Under the pieces are notes generated by a model that saw only the letters and a list, made by a program, of their open reading frames with translations, was not told the DNA's origin and did not search any database. 64,000 nt of DNA, from the NCBI GenBank assembly GCA_022578605.1, contig MU394054.1:746945-810944 (forward strand), written 5' to 3'. The position numbers and the translations under genes are program-made. This DNA comes from Camillea tinctor. Its lineage: Eukaryota; Ascomycota; Sordariomycetes; Xylariales; Xylariaceae. Positions 10,230 to 22,032 of this stretch are shown in pieces (the stretch's first letter is position 1; each line of letters opens with the position of its first letter).

Positions 10230-12839
10230 CTATACCATAGTCCGGAAACTAGTTTCTGGTCTGTCTAGAAGTATATGATCAATGAGATTCTGCCAACGAG
10301 TTAGTCGTTTCAGTTCCTACCACATGAAAATTAAGACTTACCCAGTCTACAATATTCGGGTCATTGAGAACACTGTCAATCGGAGCTGAATCCAAGATAT
10401 CAAGAGAAAAGTCCATAGCAGGAATCAGCTGGGCTTGGTCATACGACAACGACGACACCTGTGGTGGGGGTTGGACGTCGTTGTTGAGTAGGCTAGCCAA
10501 TGAGCCATCACGAACCTCGGGTTGCGGTGGCGGGGGTGGAAGTTTTGCTACAGGCTCCTGCATCGACACTTTCCGGAGGATAGCACCTACGACTCTGGTG
10601 GCATGAGCAGCGTCCTTAGAAACATGCTTCCTCTCAGACCACATCTTGTAAGATGTCCCGAGAGCCTTGAGTTTCCGTGATCTATCTGCTTGGCTTTTGC
10701 TATATGTTAGCAAGAAATTGTAATGGTTGTAGCGAGCGATCCCATCGCATTGAACTTACCTGCTGGGCAGATTTTCGGTGAGGTCCAAACACAAAATCAT
10801 CGACGCAATCAAAAAGTCGTGGAGGGTCAAGGCCGAGAGCATATATTTGTCTTCGTATAATCTCCCACCGGGTCTACTCTCTTGTTCATACTCGGCGTGT
10901 AGGTCCAAGATTCTTAGAGCAGCCTCGCGGCAGGTATTCCGCGACCTGTCGTACCTCGGGTTATCCTTCTCGCGGTTGAGATACGGCCGATGCAAGACAC
11001 ATAGGCTCTTCAGGTACATTAATTCCAGCATGAGACGGTGCATGATATCGAATGTCTGGTCGGTGAAGCTATACGACCGTATCGGGCGTATTTGCAAGGA
11101 CGAAGGCACCTGCGAATGGTATTGCTGAATCTCATCATCGAGCTTGATAACATCCTCATACGACGGGGGGTGGATTGACAGCGCAAAACGGATGACTCGA
11201 CGTAGGAGGCGACAAAGTCTCGATTTGTAGCATAGATATAGCGTTGTCGTCGGCTCGGTGGGTGGCCTCGGAGGAGGCAAGGCCATCACGTTCTCATCAA
11301 AGTCTGAGTCGTATAGGTTGCTCGGTGACTCGGTGTCACACTCGTCATCACGGACAATAGGAGGCATGCCCAGCTGGAACGAAAACAAGACGTCGAATAC
11401 TTCGATGAAAAACCACAGCCGGCGGCGCAGCTCCCCCTCAAAAGGGGTCACATTGGAAAGATATTTCGGATCTCTGTGATACCCCATGCGTTGCGCAAGC
11501 CGGGCGGTGAGTCCGAATTTAGCCCACAGGCTCGAGTCAACTTCCCGATGTCGTTGCAGTACGGTGTAGCTGTGCATCATGAGAGCCTCCACCGAATAGG
11601 GCTTGCCGGACAGGTAATCGCCGGATACGAGGCATTCGGTGGCTAGGGAGAGCAGCTTCTCGGGCTGAGGAGGGTCGAGCATGCCGCTGTCGCCTTTGCT
11701 AATGGCGATAGAGGAAGCAACAAAAAGCATAGAAGCCAGACAACTTATCCACAGGAGGCTCACCGAAGAAGGATCGCGCCAGAAGCCATCATACTCCCTC
11801 TGGAACTTGTTGGTGTGTATATACGGCGCTGTGGTAAACCTGTGGCGGAAATACAACAAGACGAGATGGTCAGTTTTGGTCCGGGGCGGAAGCCGTGCGA
11901 CAGCTTGCTCGTGGGTAATCGTGGCCTGCTTGCCAAAGAGAATATCCGGACTATCTGAAGCCCAACTCTGCGACGGCTGCGGGGAGGGGGTCTGGACAGT
12001 GTCTGCTTCACTCTCAAGAATACCCTGGATGTCGTGGATACTCTCGAGGATAGAGGCCCAGTGGGTGCCGCCAACATAGTTTCCCTCGCCGACCTGGGCG
12101 GTTGGGTGCATGGGGGCACCAGGAGCGGCGGGCAAGCTGGGTGGCGATCCCAGATCGGAGCGGGCATCGGCCTCGGTGCGCTGATCTGAACTTGAGGGGG
12201 TGTTCAAGACGAGTTGGTCTTGGGTATGGGCATTGTACATGAGCCCATTAACCATCTCCTCCAGCTTCTGCAGGCGGACCTGGAGCACAGGACGGGACAT
12301 GGGCTCATGCTTCACGCGCGAGTCCACATGAGACCGGGGCTCGGCAGGGCGAGGCTTACGAGCAGCGCGCGGCGCATACTCGCAGAAGTTGGCCTCGCCA
12401 CTCTTGACGCATCTCTCACAGGGCTGCTGGCGATCGCATTTTACCTAATAAGCAGACCCAGAAGAGGTCGGAGGGGAGAGCTAAGCCATGGTGTTTTTTC
12501 TTTTTCTTTTTCTTCTTCTTTTTTTTTTTTACCAAGAAGATATAATAGAGAATAGAGAATAAGAGACAGGATAGGACAAGATGGAGAACAAGATGGAATA
12601 GGACAAGATGGTGGATATAGGACATGTGCTTTATTTTTTTATTCTCTCTTTTTACACCAAGAATAATAATAACAATAATAATAACAATAATAATATTTCT
12701 TCTTTTTGCTTACCTTGCGAGTACGACATAGAAGACAGCTCACGGGAGGCCGGTTTCTCTTCTGAATCTTGCGAGGAAGTCCATCGGTGGGTTGTGCACG
12801 AAAGACTGTAGTCTGGTAACTGGCGGGCCGAGCATCCAT
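10230..12839 (-). CDS. Zn2Cys6 (Gal4-type) transcription factor with fungal-specific regulatory domain
   Basis: Exons on the minus strand are 12839-12714, 12444-10760, 10699-10342 and 10289-10230 (2229 nt), giving 742 aa. Introns have good GTAAG donors, and the last has an ACGACTAAC branch site. The zinc cluster is split by intron 1: C35-x2-C38-x6-C45-x5-C51-x2-C54-x8-C63. It is followed by a basic linker and a short coiled-coil-like dimerisation stretch (VLQVRLQKLEEMVNGL). The middle region (RTKTDHLVLLYFRHRF.., LARRMGY-like LAQRMGYHRDPK, ELRRRLWFF) is the fungal_trans domain (PF04082 type). The C-terminal part is a Pro/Gln-rich and acidic tail ending DRPETSFRTMV, a possible activation region. 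It is nuclear by family. No neighbour suggests its targets. Confidence 0.92.
12493..12695. repeat. Low-complexity tracts inside the first intron of the Zn2Cys6 gene
   Basis: On the + strand a T/C tract runs from about 12493 to 12531, and an AAT/AAC trinucleotide-like microsatellite fills 12662-12695. Both lie in the 269-nt intron (12713-12445 on the minus strand). In the transcribed strand they give a poly-purine tract near the acceptor side and a TTATTG-rich tract near the donor. Confidence 0.8.
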
Positions 12840-13523
12840 TTCAATTGCATCGAAGGCTCGGGGTTAAGAACAAAAACAACAAAAGAATAGCTTTGGAACC
12901 TGTCAACTTCAAACTTGGTCCCCTTGACCAAAGGATTCCCAAACGGAGACAAGAGGAGAGATATATTCCTTAGTGCCGTGCTGTGATGTCGTGATGTCCG
13001 TGATATGCGATCCGACGATCTAGGATCTTGTCGTAGGTAGGGAGAGGGAAGATGGGAACGAAACGGAACTAAAAGATGGAGTTTGGAGACTTGGGGACGG
13101 GAACTAGGTTTTCTGACCTGTGACCTAAAGGTTTGGTTGTTGCTTGTGGTGCTTTGGTTTTGCTTTTTCTTTTGGAGGGGTTTGGGGGAAATGGAAAAGA
13201 ATAATAAAGGACTTAAGAGAATTCCTAATTGAGAAGAAGGGAGAGGTAAGGGTGACCAGGGGGTGGGGGGTTTATTTTTATTTTTGTATAGGTTAATTTT
13301 TAGGTGAGTTTTAATTCCTTTTTTTCTTTTTCTTTCCTTTTTAAACTGATGATGGCTTAAATAAATAAAAAAGACCTCTCCTTATTAGGCTTGGAACTTC
13401 GGCTTGGGCTTAAGAAAAAAAAAAAAAAAAGAAAGAGGGGAATACTTTTAATGCATGTAGTGTAGCCTCATATGTGTAATAATAGCTTAGTTGTAAAGGT
13501 AAAAAAAAAAGTATGTAAAGTAA

Positions 13524-13555
13524 CAAAGTAGCAAAGTAGCAAAGTAGCAAAGTAG
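13524..13555. repeat. Four tandem copies of an 8-bp unit (CAAAGTAG)
   Basis: Four exact head-to-tail copies are present, preceded by degenerate copies (GTAAAGTAA) at about 13515. The repeat lies in non-coding DNA. Confidence 0.9.
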
Positions 13556-13776
13556 CAGGTGGTAATAGTAATACTAAAGTCAACATCAAATTCCATCAGT
13601 CGGGTATAGGTAGGTAATTAGGTATTTGGTTATCGGTGATTGTCGGGGACATGTCGCATCCGTAAATCCGGGAGTTCGACCTGAGTGGACCTGTACGTAC
13701 CTAGTACACTCAAAAAAAGAAGTAGCTTAAAAGGTAACTGGACTGGCATGTCCACTAATCTACGTTATGTAATTGT

Positions 13777-13830
13777 CTGCGTTGCTGCGTTGCTGCGTTG
13801 CTGCGTGTGCTGCGTGCTGCGTGCTGCGTG
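13777..13830. repeat. CTGCGTTG / CTGCGTG tandem repeat
   Basis: CTGCGTTG units pass into shorter CTGCGTG units, giving an 8-bp to 7-bp shift within one array. The array is non-coding. Confidence 0.85.
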
Positions 13831-15453
13831 GACGGGTGCGTAGTCGGGTGCGTGGTGCCCATGTAGAAGGTTATGCACAAAGACCCTTAAGCCCGCTTTG
13901 TTTTATGTATGTGCGTACCTAAGGTTATGTACATACTTCCATCGGAATCCAAGATACGTCAATGACTTTAAGAGATGAGCTAATAGAAAGATACCAATAG
14001 CGCTCATAGGAATCGAACCTACACTTACTATTAAACTCGCCAAGTTTAAGTACATGTAAGTGGATGTAAGTAGGTAGGCAACATACTTTACATTAGGCAC
14101 CTACTACAAAGTACACTACTCCGTACTTACACTATACATCTAATGCAGGTTAAGGAGTTACGGAGTACCTATTCACAGGATCGGTGCGGGGGCATTACAG
14201 CACCACAGCAACTTTGTGCCTTGCAGAAAGAACAAAAAAAAAAAAAAGGTGCCCGCTCCCTCCCTTCTTTCTTTTGGACGGGAGTGCCAGTGCTGCTAGC
14301 TAAAAATGGCCCCCAGAGTTACCTAGCTTTATTCCGTACTTAGCTAGGTTCTCTTTTCTTTGGTGCGGTAATTCCTCGGCTGGATTTTATCCTGATTAGC
14401 TCCGACTAGCCTAATCCCCCCTTCCCCCCCAGAAGAAGAAACCTAGTTGTAGAATGCCTATGTCCGTTGTGGAACTTACACATCAAACTTCCTCTGGACT
14501 CTATTGGTCCCCCCCGATAGGTTGAAAATTACTAACCTAGTACATATCTAGATGTACATATGTAGCGGCAGTACGGAATCCGAGATTACCCATCGATAAA
14601 ATCAAATCCATGGATTAATGATTATTCAGCACTCGTCGGTTTTATGTAATAACCATACATTGTCAGCCCATTTCTAACGCGCTCCTCCCTAGGTCTACAC
14701 TATAGCTGACCCCCTTTAACTATTATACCTACCTAATAACACTAAAACTTATCGCATGCCTTTTTTTGCCTAGGCTCCTGACTCGGCCTGTAACCTCGAC
14801 CCTACATCACCTTATTCAGTCACCGATGATCGTTTCTACTCGGCATTCAACTTGTTGAAACCTTTTTATTCTCTTTTTTTTTTATATCTTTATTCTTCCT
14901 TGTTTTGCTTTTTCTTTCTTTTTTCTCTCTTTTAGTTTCCTTATTTCACCATCCAACTATATAAAGTATACACAGTCCAAGATATATTAAGTCATATATA
15001 TAAAGTCCGCTACCACCATGAAAGGGGTGTATAAGCAAGAGAGGTCATACATCGTGGAGATAGGTTCAACGTCATATACAAAGCAGACGCATGCGCGTAA
15101 GCATGACTTCCTAAAGAGGTAACTCATATACCCGTGTTGGACCCTCTATCTTCGTCACCATCTCCGTGTCCGTCTGTCTCCGTCGATATTATTCAAGTCT
15201 GTACGGAGTTTGAAGATGGCTTTAGGACCTTATAGTTAGGTAAGGCATCGTCGGTTTATGATGTTTCTCTATATATATATACATCTATCCTTCATGATCA
15301 TGTCGACAGAGATATCATCTATCCCAAGAAAAGAAAATAGAGAAAATATTCAACCTAGGTAGTCTTACACATACCTAGTAAACAACTTACACATTAATAT
15401 CATTACCTATTATACCTAAGTATCAAAGTTAGTCTTTTTCATAAGTTACAACA

Positions 15454-16560
15454 ATGGCTACCGCAAAGGCCCTCGTCACCAAGTCCATCCGAGACCCCCC
15501 CGACGTCGAAGTAGTGAGCAAGCCCATCCCCGTAGCCGTCCAAGGCACCGCCGTGATCGAAGTCCTCGCCACCTGGGTCGGCGCCAGCAACCAGCACCTC
15601 CTCACCCACGAAGTGCCCGGCTTCGGGATCCCCCTGCCGGGCGTCTTCGGGTCCTGCGCCATCGGCCGCGTGGTGTCCGCGGGCGCGGACTCCACCGCCC
15701 TCGCGCCGGGGCAGCTCGTGCTCGCCGACAACTTCATTGCCGCGCGCGACGACCCGGACGTGGAGCTGCTGCTGGGGCTCATGGACGGCGGCACGGCGGC
15801 GTCGCGCCGCCTCGCCCGCGACGTCTGGCGCGACGGCCACTGGCAGACGCACGCGCTCGTGCCCCTGGAGAACGCCACGCCCCTCGACGAGCGCCGGCTG
15901 CTGCGGGACCTGGGCCACGACCCCGCCGAGCTCGTGTACCTCGGGCGCCTGGCCGTCGCGTACGGCGCCGTCTCGGCCCTCGACCTCAAGGCCGGGGAGA
16001 CGGTCATCGTGGGCCCCGCGACGGGCCAGTTCGGCGGCGCCGCGGTCGAGGTCGCCTCTGCGCTGGGCGCGCGGGTCGTCGCGTTCGGGCGCAACGCGCA
16101 GGTGCTGGCCCGGCTCAAGGCGGCGGTGCCGCGCGTCGAGACCGTCGCGCTGACCGGGGATGCCGCGGCGGACGCGCGGGCACTTCGCGCCTTCGGCCCT
16201 GTCGATGCGTTTATCGAGTTCTCGCCGCACGCCATGGCCAGCGAGCCGACGTACATCAAGTCTGCGCTGGACGCGCTGCGGCGGCGTGGACGCGTGGCTT
16301 TCATGGGCGGTCTGGGCCGGGACGTGGCCATCCCGTACTTCCAGGTGGTGCTCAAGAGCCTCGAGATCAAGGGCCGCTGGATGTATACACGCAACGAACT
16401 GCGGGCGCTTATCAAGCTGGTGGATACGGGGGTCCTCAAGATCGGCAAGACTGCAGGTCACGAGGTAAGCGGCAGGTTTAGGCTGGAAGATTGGGAGGCT
16501 GCGCTCGAGGCCGGAGCCAAACATTCTGCCTGGGGCCAGATGGTTGTGTTCACACCCTGA
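15454..16560 (+). CDS. MDR-superfamily (alcohol dehydrogenase / quinone reductase-like) oxidoreductase
   Basis: Single exon, 368 aa, with a good fungal start context (ACAACAATGGCT). The N-terminal GroES-like part carries GVFGSCAIGRVVSAG and the ALAPGQLVLAD stretch. The Rossmann part has ETVIVGPATGQFGGAAVEVA (about residues 180-200), the nucleotide-binding loop of zinc-independent MDR enzymes, and the C-terminal end has RRRGRVAFMGG. I see no four-Cys structural zinc lobe and no clear Cys/His/Glu catalytic zinc set. It is therefore probably an NAD(P)H-dependent reductase or dehydrogenase of unknown substrate. The body is strongly GC-rich with C/G at most third positions, unlike the flanking spacers. 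That bias also creates long but meaningless open frames on the opposite strand. Confidence 0.9.
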   Translation: MATAKALVTKSIRDPPDVEVVSKPIPVAVQGTAVIEVLATWVGASNQHLLTHEVPGFGIPLPGVFGSCAIGRVVSAGADSTALAPGQLVLADNFIAARDDPDVELLLGLMDGGTAASRRLARDVWRDGHWQTHALVPLENATPLDERRLLRDLGHDPAELVYLGRLAVAYGAVSALDLKAGETVIVGPATGQFGGAAVEVASALGARVVAFGRNAQVLARLKAAVPRVETVALTGDAAADARALRAFGPVDAFIEFSPHAMASEPTYIKSALDALRRRGRVAFMGGLGRDVAIPYFQVVLKSLEIKGRWMYTRNELRALIKLVDTGVLKIGKTAGHEVSGRFRLEDWEAALEAGAKHSAWGQMVVFTP

Positions 16561-18049
16561 GTTGGCATCATTCGAGGGTATGTACGCACGTATGTATGTA
16601 TGACTGGGCGAGAATGAGCCCGGCATATCCATGACCCTTAACTAGCCGAGACATAATTTTTTAATATGTATACTCAACTCCGAACAAGATCTTTTCCATC
16701 TACTCCTATTCGTCCTATTAGTGAACGAGCTCACGTAATATTACCTGCCCAAAAGACAATGCCACCCACGTCAAGGACCACCGCATAGTTCTAGTAAACA
16801 GAAAGACTAGTTGTCAATTATTAACCAAGAATCGATGTTGTGTTTTAGCCCCAGGCTCTACAACAGGAAACTAGACCGGTTCAGCCGGTGAGAGACTTTG
16901 TCGAGTATTAGGTTAATGCATTCTTCCTTGGTATACGCTTCACTTCGTCTATCTTTCTTTAATATGAGAGCAGCTGCGCGATAGACAGGTCATTTTCTAT
17001 ATATATATAGGTACTTATAAAAAAGATGATTCTCTTCTCTAGGGTAAGATTTCTCTTATTGCAATCCCATATCCATCCAATAACTCGGAAATTTCAATGC
17101 AACGCCTATGGAGGGAGAGCAGTGCTCAGTATGGTGACATATCCGGCAAAAGGTTTAAATAAGATAAACAATATAAAAGACAAGCTTTAGATGATAGTCT
17201 CAGCTTCATATTTGCGGCTATTGCCGCAGCGATAATATGTAAGTAGAATCTATATCTGGTACGCTTGAATATTATAAATGTACGGATTAGGCCTCCATCC
17301 CCTCCCTTTTCGTCCACTTACCTGCCTGGCTGCTTACACACATGGCCATTCTCGCTAAGCTTTTAATAGCAACACATGTCGTTCAAAAGCAGCAAGGCAA
17401 GCTGATAGATAATGCATGATCGATTGCGGTCGTATCTCCTTCTTTTGACTTCAGCCCGATATTTATTACCTATTTCCCCCAAGAATTACTTACCTACCTA
17501 GGTTACCTTACCTGCTTCCTTCCCGTCCTTTCCCACGCACGCACAGCGACGGCAAGACTGTGCGACATCGCGAATGGGATTTCAACCTCACCGGCTCTAG
17601 GTGCAGTCTTACTTACATGATCACTAAAGATAGACCCTAGGGCATCAGGCTGCTTAGTCAGAAGTTCAGTTCGATCAAAAGCTCCTATTCCTGAAATCGT
17701 TATATGTGACCGGCTTTGTACACCTTACCAAGTCATCTACGAAGGGAACTTATTGGCAGGGTGGCGCTCGCACATTATACTCCTTACGTCCTATCTCTAC
17801 GGAACGACTCGTCACTGTTGGCATCCTTCTACTAAAGAAGCTAGGTCTTTGAACGTGGTTGTCTCAAATAGGACAATAGTAATGGGCGAGGGGGGGGGGG
17901 GGGGGGGGGGGGGGGAAAAAAAAAAAGTTTTTTTTTTGAGTTTGCAACAGTTTTTAAATGAAACAAGTGCACCCCATGCGTTAGGGGGGGGGCGCCAGTT
18001 ATAAAAGAACCAGGGAAAAANNNNNNNNNNGCCCCCCCCGCCCCCCCCG

Positions 18050-18095
<46 letters not shown>

Positions 18096-19775
18096 TGGGA
18101 AACACTCATGTCTTTGTTATTTCCTTGTCCTACTTTATCTAAGAGCAGCATGTCCTACACTGCAGTAAGGGAGGGCTCGCAAGTTAGACAAGACCGAGGC
18201 ATATATGGATGGGTGATGCGTGAATAATAAGTATACTTTTGTAAGACAATGTAGATAGCCTGAGCTCTTTCCCCTTTCCAGCGATATACTTTAGGAGCTA
18301 GGTCCCTGAACCGCTCTCAACTAATTCCAAGCAAGATTAATATCAGTATAGAATACCATATAACCATCTTCAGATTGTTTCCGGATACCAATAAGGTGAC
18401 GGCTGATTATTCCTCCGTGCTAAGCAGCAAGGCAGAATCTATATCTCACATAACTAAAAAGTACCCCAGGTGTAAGAATACAAGCGGCTGCGGCAGAGAG
18501 GAGATCTAGTAGCGGGTGTAAGCCCAACTGAAGATGCCGTCATCCCGAATTCCGGGGTCTAGAAACGCTAAGCTCATGGCCATTGTGCATGGATATAACA
18601 ATGATGTGTCCTCAGGTAAGCGTATAGCAGTCTAGGTTCGAGACATAAGCTACACTCAGAGCTTCATTTTTCCATGCCCCCCTTTTTGTTCACTATGCTT
18701 ACTGTATTTCCACATGGGTAGCAAACAGGGAGATGGTGGACAGGGCACCTAAAAGAGAATAGAAATAAAAGAAAAAGGGGTCGAGGGACGGGAGGAGTTA
18801 GCACAGTACACATGGACATCACTAATGCATCACGATCACACAGATGAAGCCCACGAGGGTGTTTAGAAAAATACCTCATTGCTTTCTTTCAATTTCAGGA
18901 AGATATGCACCTATATACATACTACCTAGGTGATGGTTATGACAAAAACAGACGACGGTAACCTAGATCAAAATTTCAAAGACATTCATAAGCTTCCAGA
19001 GCTACTCCAAGTTTCCCGCAAATCCAGCCTCTATACACGAGTGGAATGATATAAAACACAAGGCCCGATGATGAATGATTTAGTTTCCCCTCTTCTCCAT
19101 GTAGAATGCGAAATTGGGGAGCAGGATGAAGTAGTATGTTATGTGTTGTGATAATGGCAATGGCGATGGCGATGGTGGCAATGATGTTTAGCATAACATA
19201 AACTCAATTCATCCCCGTCTTTTTTTTCCTCTTGCGACACCGATCCAGTGTATATGTATATATAATAAGTTTCAAAAAATGACGAGATCTCTTCGCTCTC
19301 CCTTCTCCAATTCATAATAATATTCTCTTCCCCCTTTCGAGACGATAAAAAAGAGCAAGAATAAATCAAGTACCAACATGATATAATGGACCACGTTATA
19401 ACAAAAAACGCTATCATTTCTCCTTTCCATTCCATCAAGGAATTTGACTCCAACAGTACCGCAACGTAATAAAGATAAGTCCACCCTTCTTTCACTCCTG
19501 TCTAGCCCTTTATGAATAAAAAAAAGAGAGCAAAAAACGCCCTCTAGGGAAAGATGCTTTTAACTTTTTGAAGTATGAAGATGACTGGAGACGACGAGGC
19601 TGGTGGATGAAAAAGCAGTAACGTTATATGATCGTACGATATTTATACAAATAATATGGGGGTATCATGAACAATTGTGAGAAATGGACATGCGGCGCTG
19701 CGAAAAGAGAAAGGAAGAAAGGAACAGAAAAGCAAATGGTAAGAAATGCATCATCCCTCTCGAAACTCGTTCTTC
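16561..19775. other. Intergenic spacer containing an assembly gap
   Basis: This 3.2-kb region lies downstream of the dehydrogenase (plus) and downstream of the fusion gene (minus), so it mainly holds two 3' flanks. It is AT-rich with TACCTACC and ACCTAGGT words (17496-17503 and 18924-18931). The gap and homopolymers are listed separately. No gene was supported. Confidence 0.55.
17890..18095. other. Scaffold gap flanked by poly-G and poly-C
   Basis: A 26-nt G run (17890-17915) is followed by A and T homopolymers. Ten N stand at 18021-18030, and then comes an almost pure C run to 18095 interrupted by two G. The symmetry (G run left, C run right, N between) looks like two contig ends running into an unresolvable homopolymer or into low-signal poly-G reads. 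The sequence and length here should not be trusted. Confidence 0.9.
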
Positions 19776-22032
19776 TCACGAACTGCTGGCACCGGAAATC
19801 ACTCGGGCGGGATTGCCAGCTACGATGCAGAATGGTGGAACATCCTACACATGTGGGTCAGCTAACCATCTATATGGGACACATGACGTTAATAGTAGCA
19901 GCGAGCCTATCTTACCTTGGTAACTACTGAACCAGCAGCAACGGTCGCACCCTTCTTGATTCTCCGGCCTGGGAGGACGATGACACCTCCCCCTATCCAT
20001 ACGTCCTCGTCGATGATCACCTTATAACCGAACTGGGCGCTCTTGCTCCCCATACGTTTCTTGGGATCCGTATCTAGGCTAGCACCAAAAATGCTAACGT
20101 TAGGACCAATATAGCAGTTGTCGCCAATGCTGATCTCCATGGGATCGATAATAGTGCAATTTCTACCGATAAAAACATTGTTACCGATTGTGATATTGTA
20201 TCCGTAGTCGCAAGTAAATGGCGCCTCGACAACCACCTCCTGACCAACACGACCGACGTTGGTGACAGGCGACGCTAGCTGTGGGGAGATATTGATCGGT
20301 TCCTTAGGATTCAAGATCTCTCGGAAAAGGCGTGACCGCTCACCCGCCGAAACACCAGTATTGGGATTCGTGGAATTGTTGAATCTCCAACACGCAGCAC
20401 TGCACCTCTGCCGTTCAAGTACTAGTTCGGGGTCGAAGGGATAGTACTGTCGCCCCAACAGCATCTCTTCCTTCTGTGTCCTCTGTCTACTAGTAGGGAA
20501 CTGAGGGTGTGACAAGGCAAGCTGTGCGGCGACTTGTGGGTTAGTGGTTGAAGGGGGCTGAGATGCCGGACTATTGCTCCGCGTCGGGTGCAGGATATTG
20601 ATCTGCCGTATCGAGCCCGGATGCGGGTTTTCAGGTTCGGTCCGGGTAAGATCATGCAAAGGCGGAACCCTCTGGTACTCTTTTGGTCGATCGACACTAC
20701 TTAAAGGGGTCTGTAGCTGCTGCATGCTCGAACTAACGGCACTGATCGGCGTGGGAAACATGTTGGCAGCACTGGTAAACGCCGAAAGGGAGGACAACTT
20801 GTTGTCCGGACTTGAAACAGATGCGGTGGGGAGGGTGGAGGCCGTGGGCCGGTCGTCATCCGTCAGAACAGCTCGACCTTGCGGGGGTTCTATGCGGAGC
20901 GGCTGGCCACGATAAGGGGGGATGGAGTCTCGCTTTTGAGGAGCCGGGGCGGGCGGGTTGGGATAGCTGGTCTGCTGGGGCATTCCGTAGGCACCTGGTG
21001 GCACATAACTAGGATCTTTCGACTCGAGTGGCACGGCTGCGGGCTTGTTTTCCACCCTTGGGTAACCTCGCTGGTTAGGATACCCTTGACATATGAAGCC
21101 ACCACGAACACAGTTTGTGCCTAGGTTCTATAGTAAGTACTCGGAACTTGGAACCGCCTAGCTCGGCCTGGCAAAGAAGGTAATCTCACATTCAGGTTTT
21201 GTTTCATCGCACTTTTTCTTCCGTTTTCTACATGTCAAGCAACCTAATATGAAGTCAATACTTGCTGAGAGCAATAATGTTATATAACCTAGTTAAAACA
21301 CATACCGGTCTTTGTCCTGTTGCTGAAATTGCGCTTTCGCTTTTTGGGATCCGACTGGATCACTGCGTCCCGTCTCTGATCAGTGGAATATCCACCGCTA
21401 AAGAGCATCGAGTTGTCGTCGCCATCTGGGCTCGTTGCTGAATAATCGTGTTGAGGCTCCATATGACTTGTTGCTCTTCGGGGTGCGTCTCCAATCTGCT
21501 CATCCGTTTGCGAAGGTATCGATCCTGCGGAGTGTTGCGTTTCGTATGCACTGCGTTCGTCGCGATGCTGTTGAGCGTACCAGGATTCGTGATGATCCCG
21601 GCTCTCTTCGCCATACTGCCTATAATCCCGTTCTCGCTGAGGAGTGGTATATGCATCACGTGATTCTACCTGAGGGAGTTGTTCTCGTTCCCGTTCTCGT
21701 TCTCGGTCCCGATCCCGTTCCCTCTCCCTTTCCCTTTCCCGTTCTCTGCTGCTTACCCCTTCCCTCGAATGCTCAATCGAATTCGACCGTTTGCGTTTAC
21801 GCACTCCATCAACGTCCGGATAACCAGTAGACTGATAAGGAGGTCGTTCTGCACCAGGCCCCGACCAGTGTTCCCGCTGGCTAGAAGAGGCTACTTCTAT
21901 AGGCTTGGATTCCTGACTCGGTATCTGACTACCAGGGCGGTCCTCTGAACCAGCGCGTTTAGCCGTGGGGCTCCCGCTAGGCGCCTCCGGGGCCTTTGCT
22001 TCTCCCCCGTTCAAGGCCGTAAAGGTTGCCAT
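19776..22032 (-). CDS. Zn2Cys6 DNA-binding domain fused to a maltose-acetyltransferase-type left-handed beta-helix
   Basis: Exons on the minus strand are 22032-21306, 21243-21190, 21120-19916 and 19844-19776 (2055 nt), giving 684 aa. An in-frame ATG at 22080 would add 16 residues; 22032 was preferred for its AACATGGC context. Residues 1-240 are disordered and include an Arg-Glu/Arg-Asp repeat and a PKKRKR nuclear signal. The zinc cluster is C244-x2-C247-x6-C254-x6-C261-x2-C264-x6-C271. A Pro/Ser-rich linker leads to a Mac domain (about 477-532: GRQYYPFDPELV, ACWRFNNSTNP) and a hexapeptide beta-helix (about 542-662), ending DVPPFCIVAGNPARV. The helix aligns with bacterial maltose or galactoside O-acetyltransferases. 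The catalytic His expected in the A-x-H-P-x-D-P segment is replaced: the gene reads GASLDTDPKKR, with Leu near 609. Probably a nuclear, trimer-forming regulator rather than an enzyme (inference). Confidence 0.92.

Larger units (their letters stand above)
12840..15453. other. Intergenic region with promoters of two divergent genes
   Basis: This 2.6-kb region separates the Zn2Cys6 regulator (minus) and the MDR dehydrogenase (plus). It contains several microsatellites listed separately, many A and T homopolymers, and a long pyrimidine-rich stretch at about 14860-14950 (TTCTTTTTTCTCTC-like). Such CT-rich blocks are common in fungal promoters. A TA-rich block at 15270-15290 and one ACCTAGGT at 15353-15360 lie closer to the dehydrogenase ATG. 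No coding sequence was found. Confidence 0.6.

Noticed and set aside
13990..14055. tRNA-like 3' half on the minus strand (anticodon-like TTGGCGA loop on a TAAAC/GTTTA stem, then a GGTTCGATTCC T-arm)
   Set aside because: There is no D-arm, the spacing between the anticodon stem and T-arm is too long, and no 5' strand pairs with the acceptor GAGCGCT. At best it is a tRNA remnant or chance.
15429..16632. Long open frames of about 340 and 400 codons antisense to the dehydrogenase
   Set aside because: They follow from the strong G/C third-position bias of the sense gene, have Arg/Ala/Ser-rich low-complexity translations and match no family.
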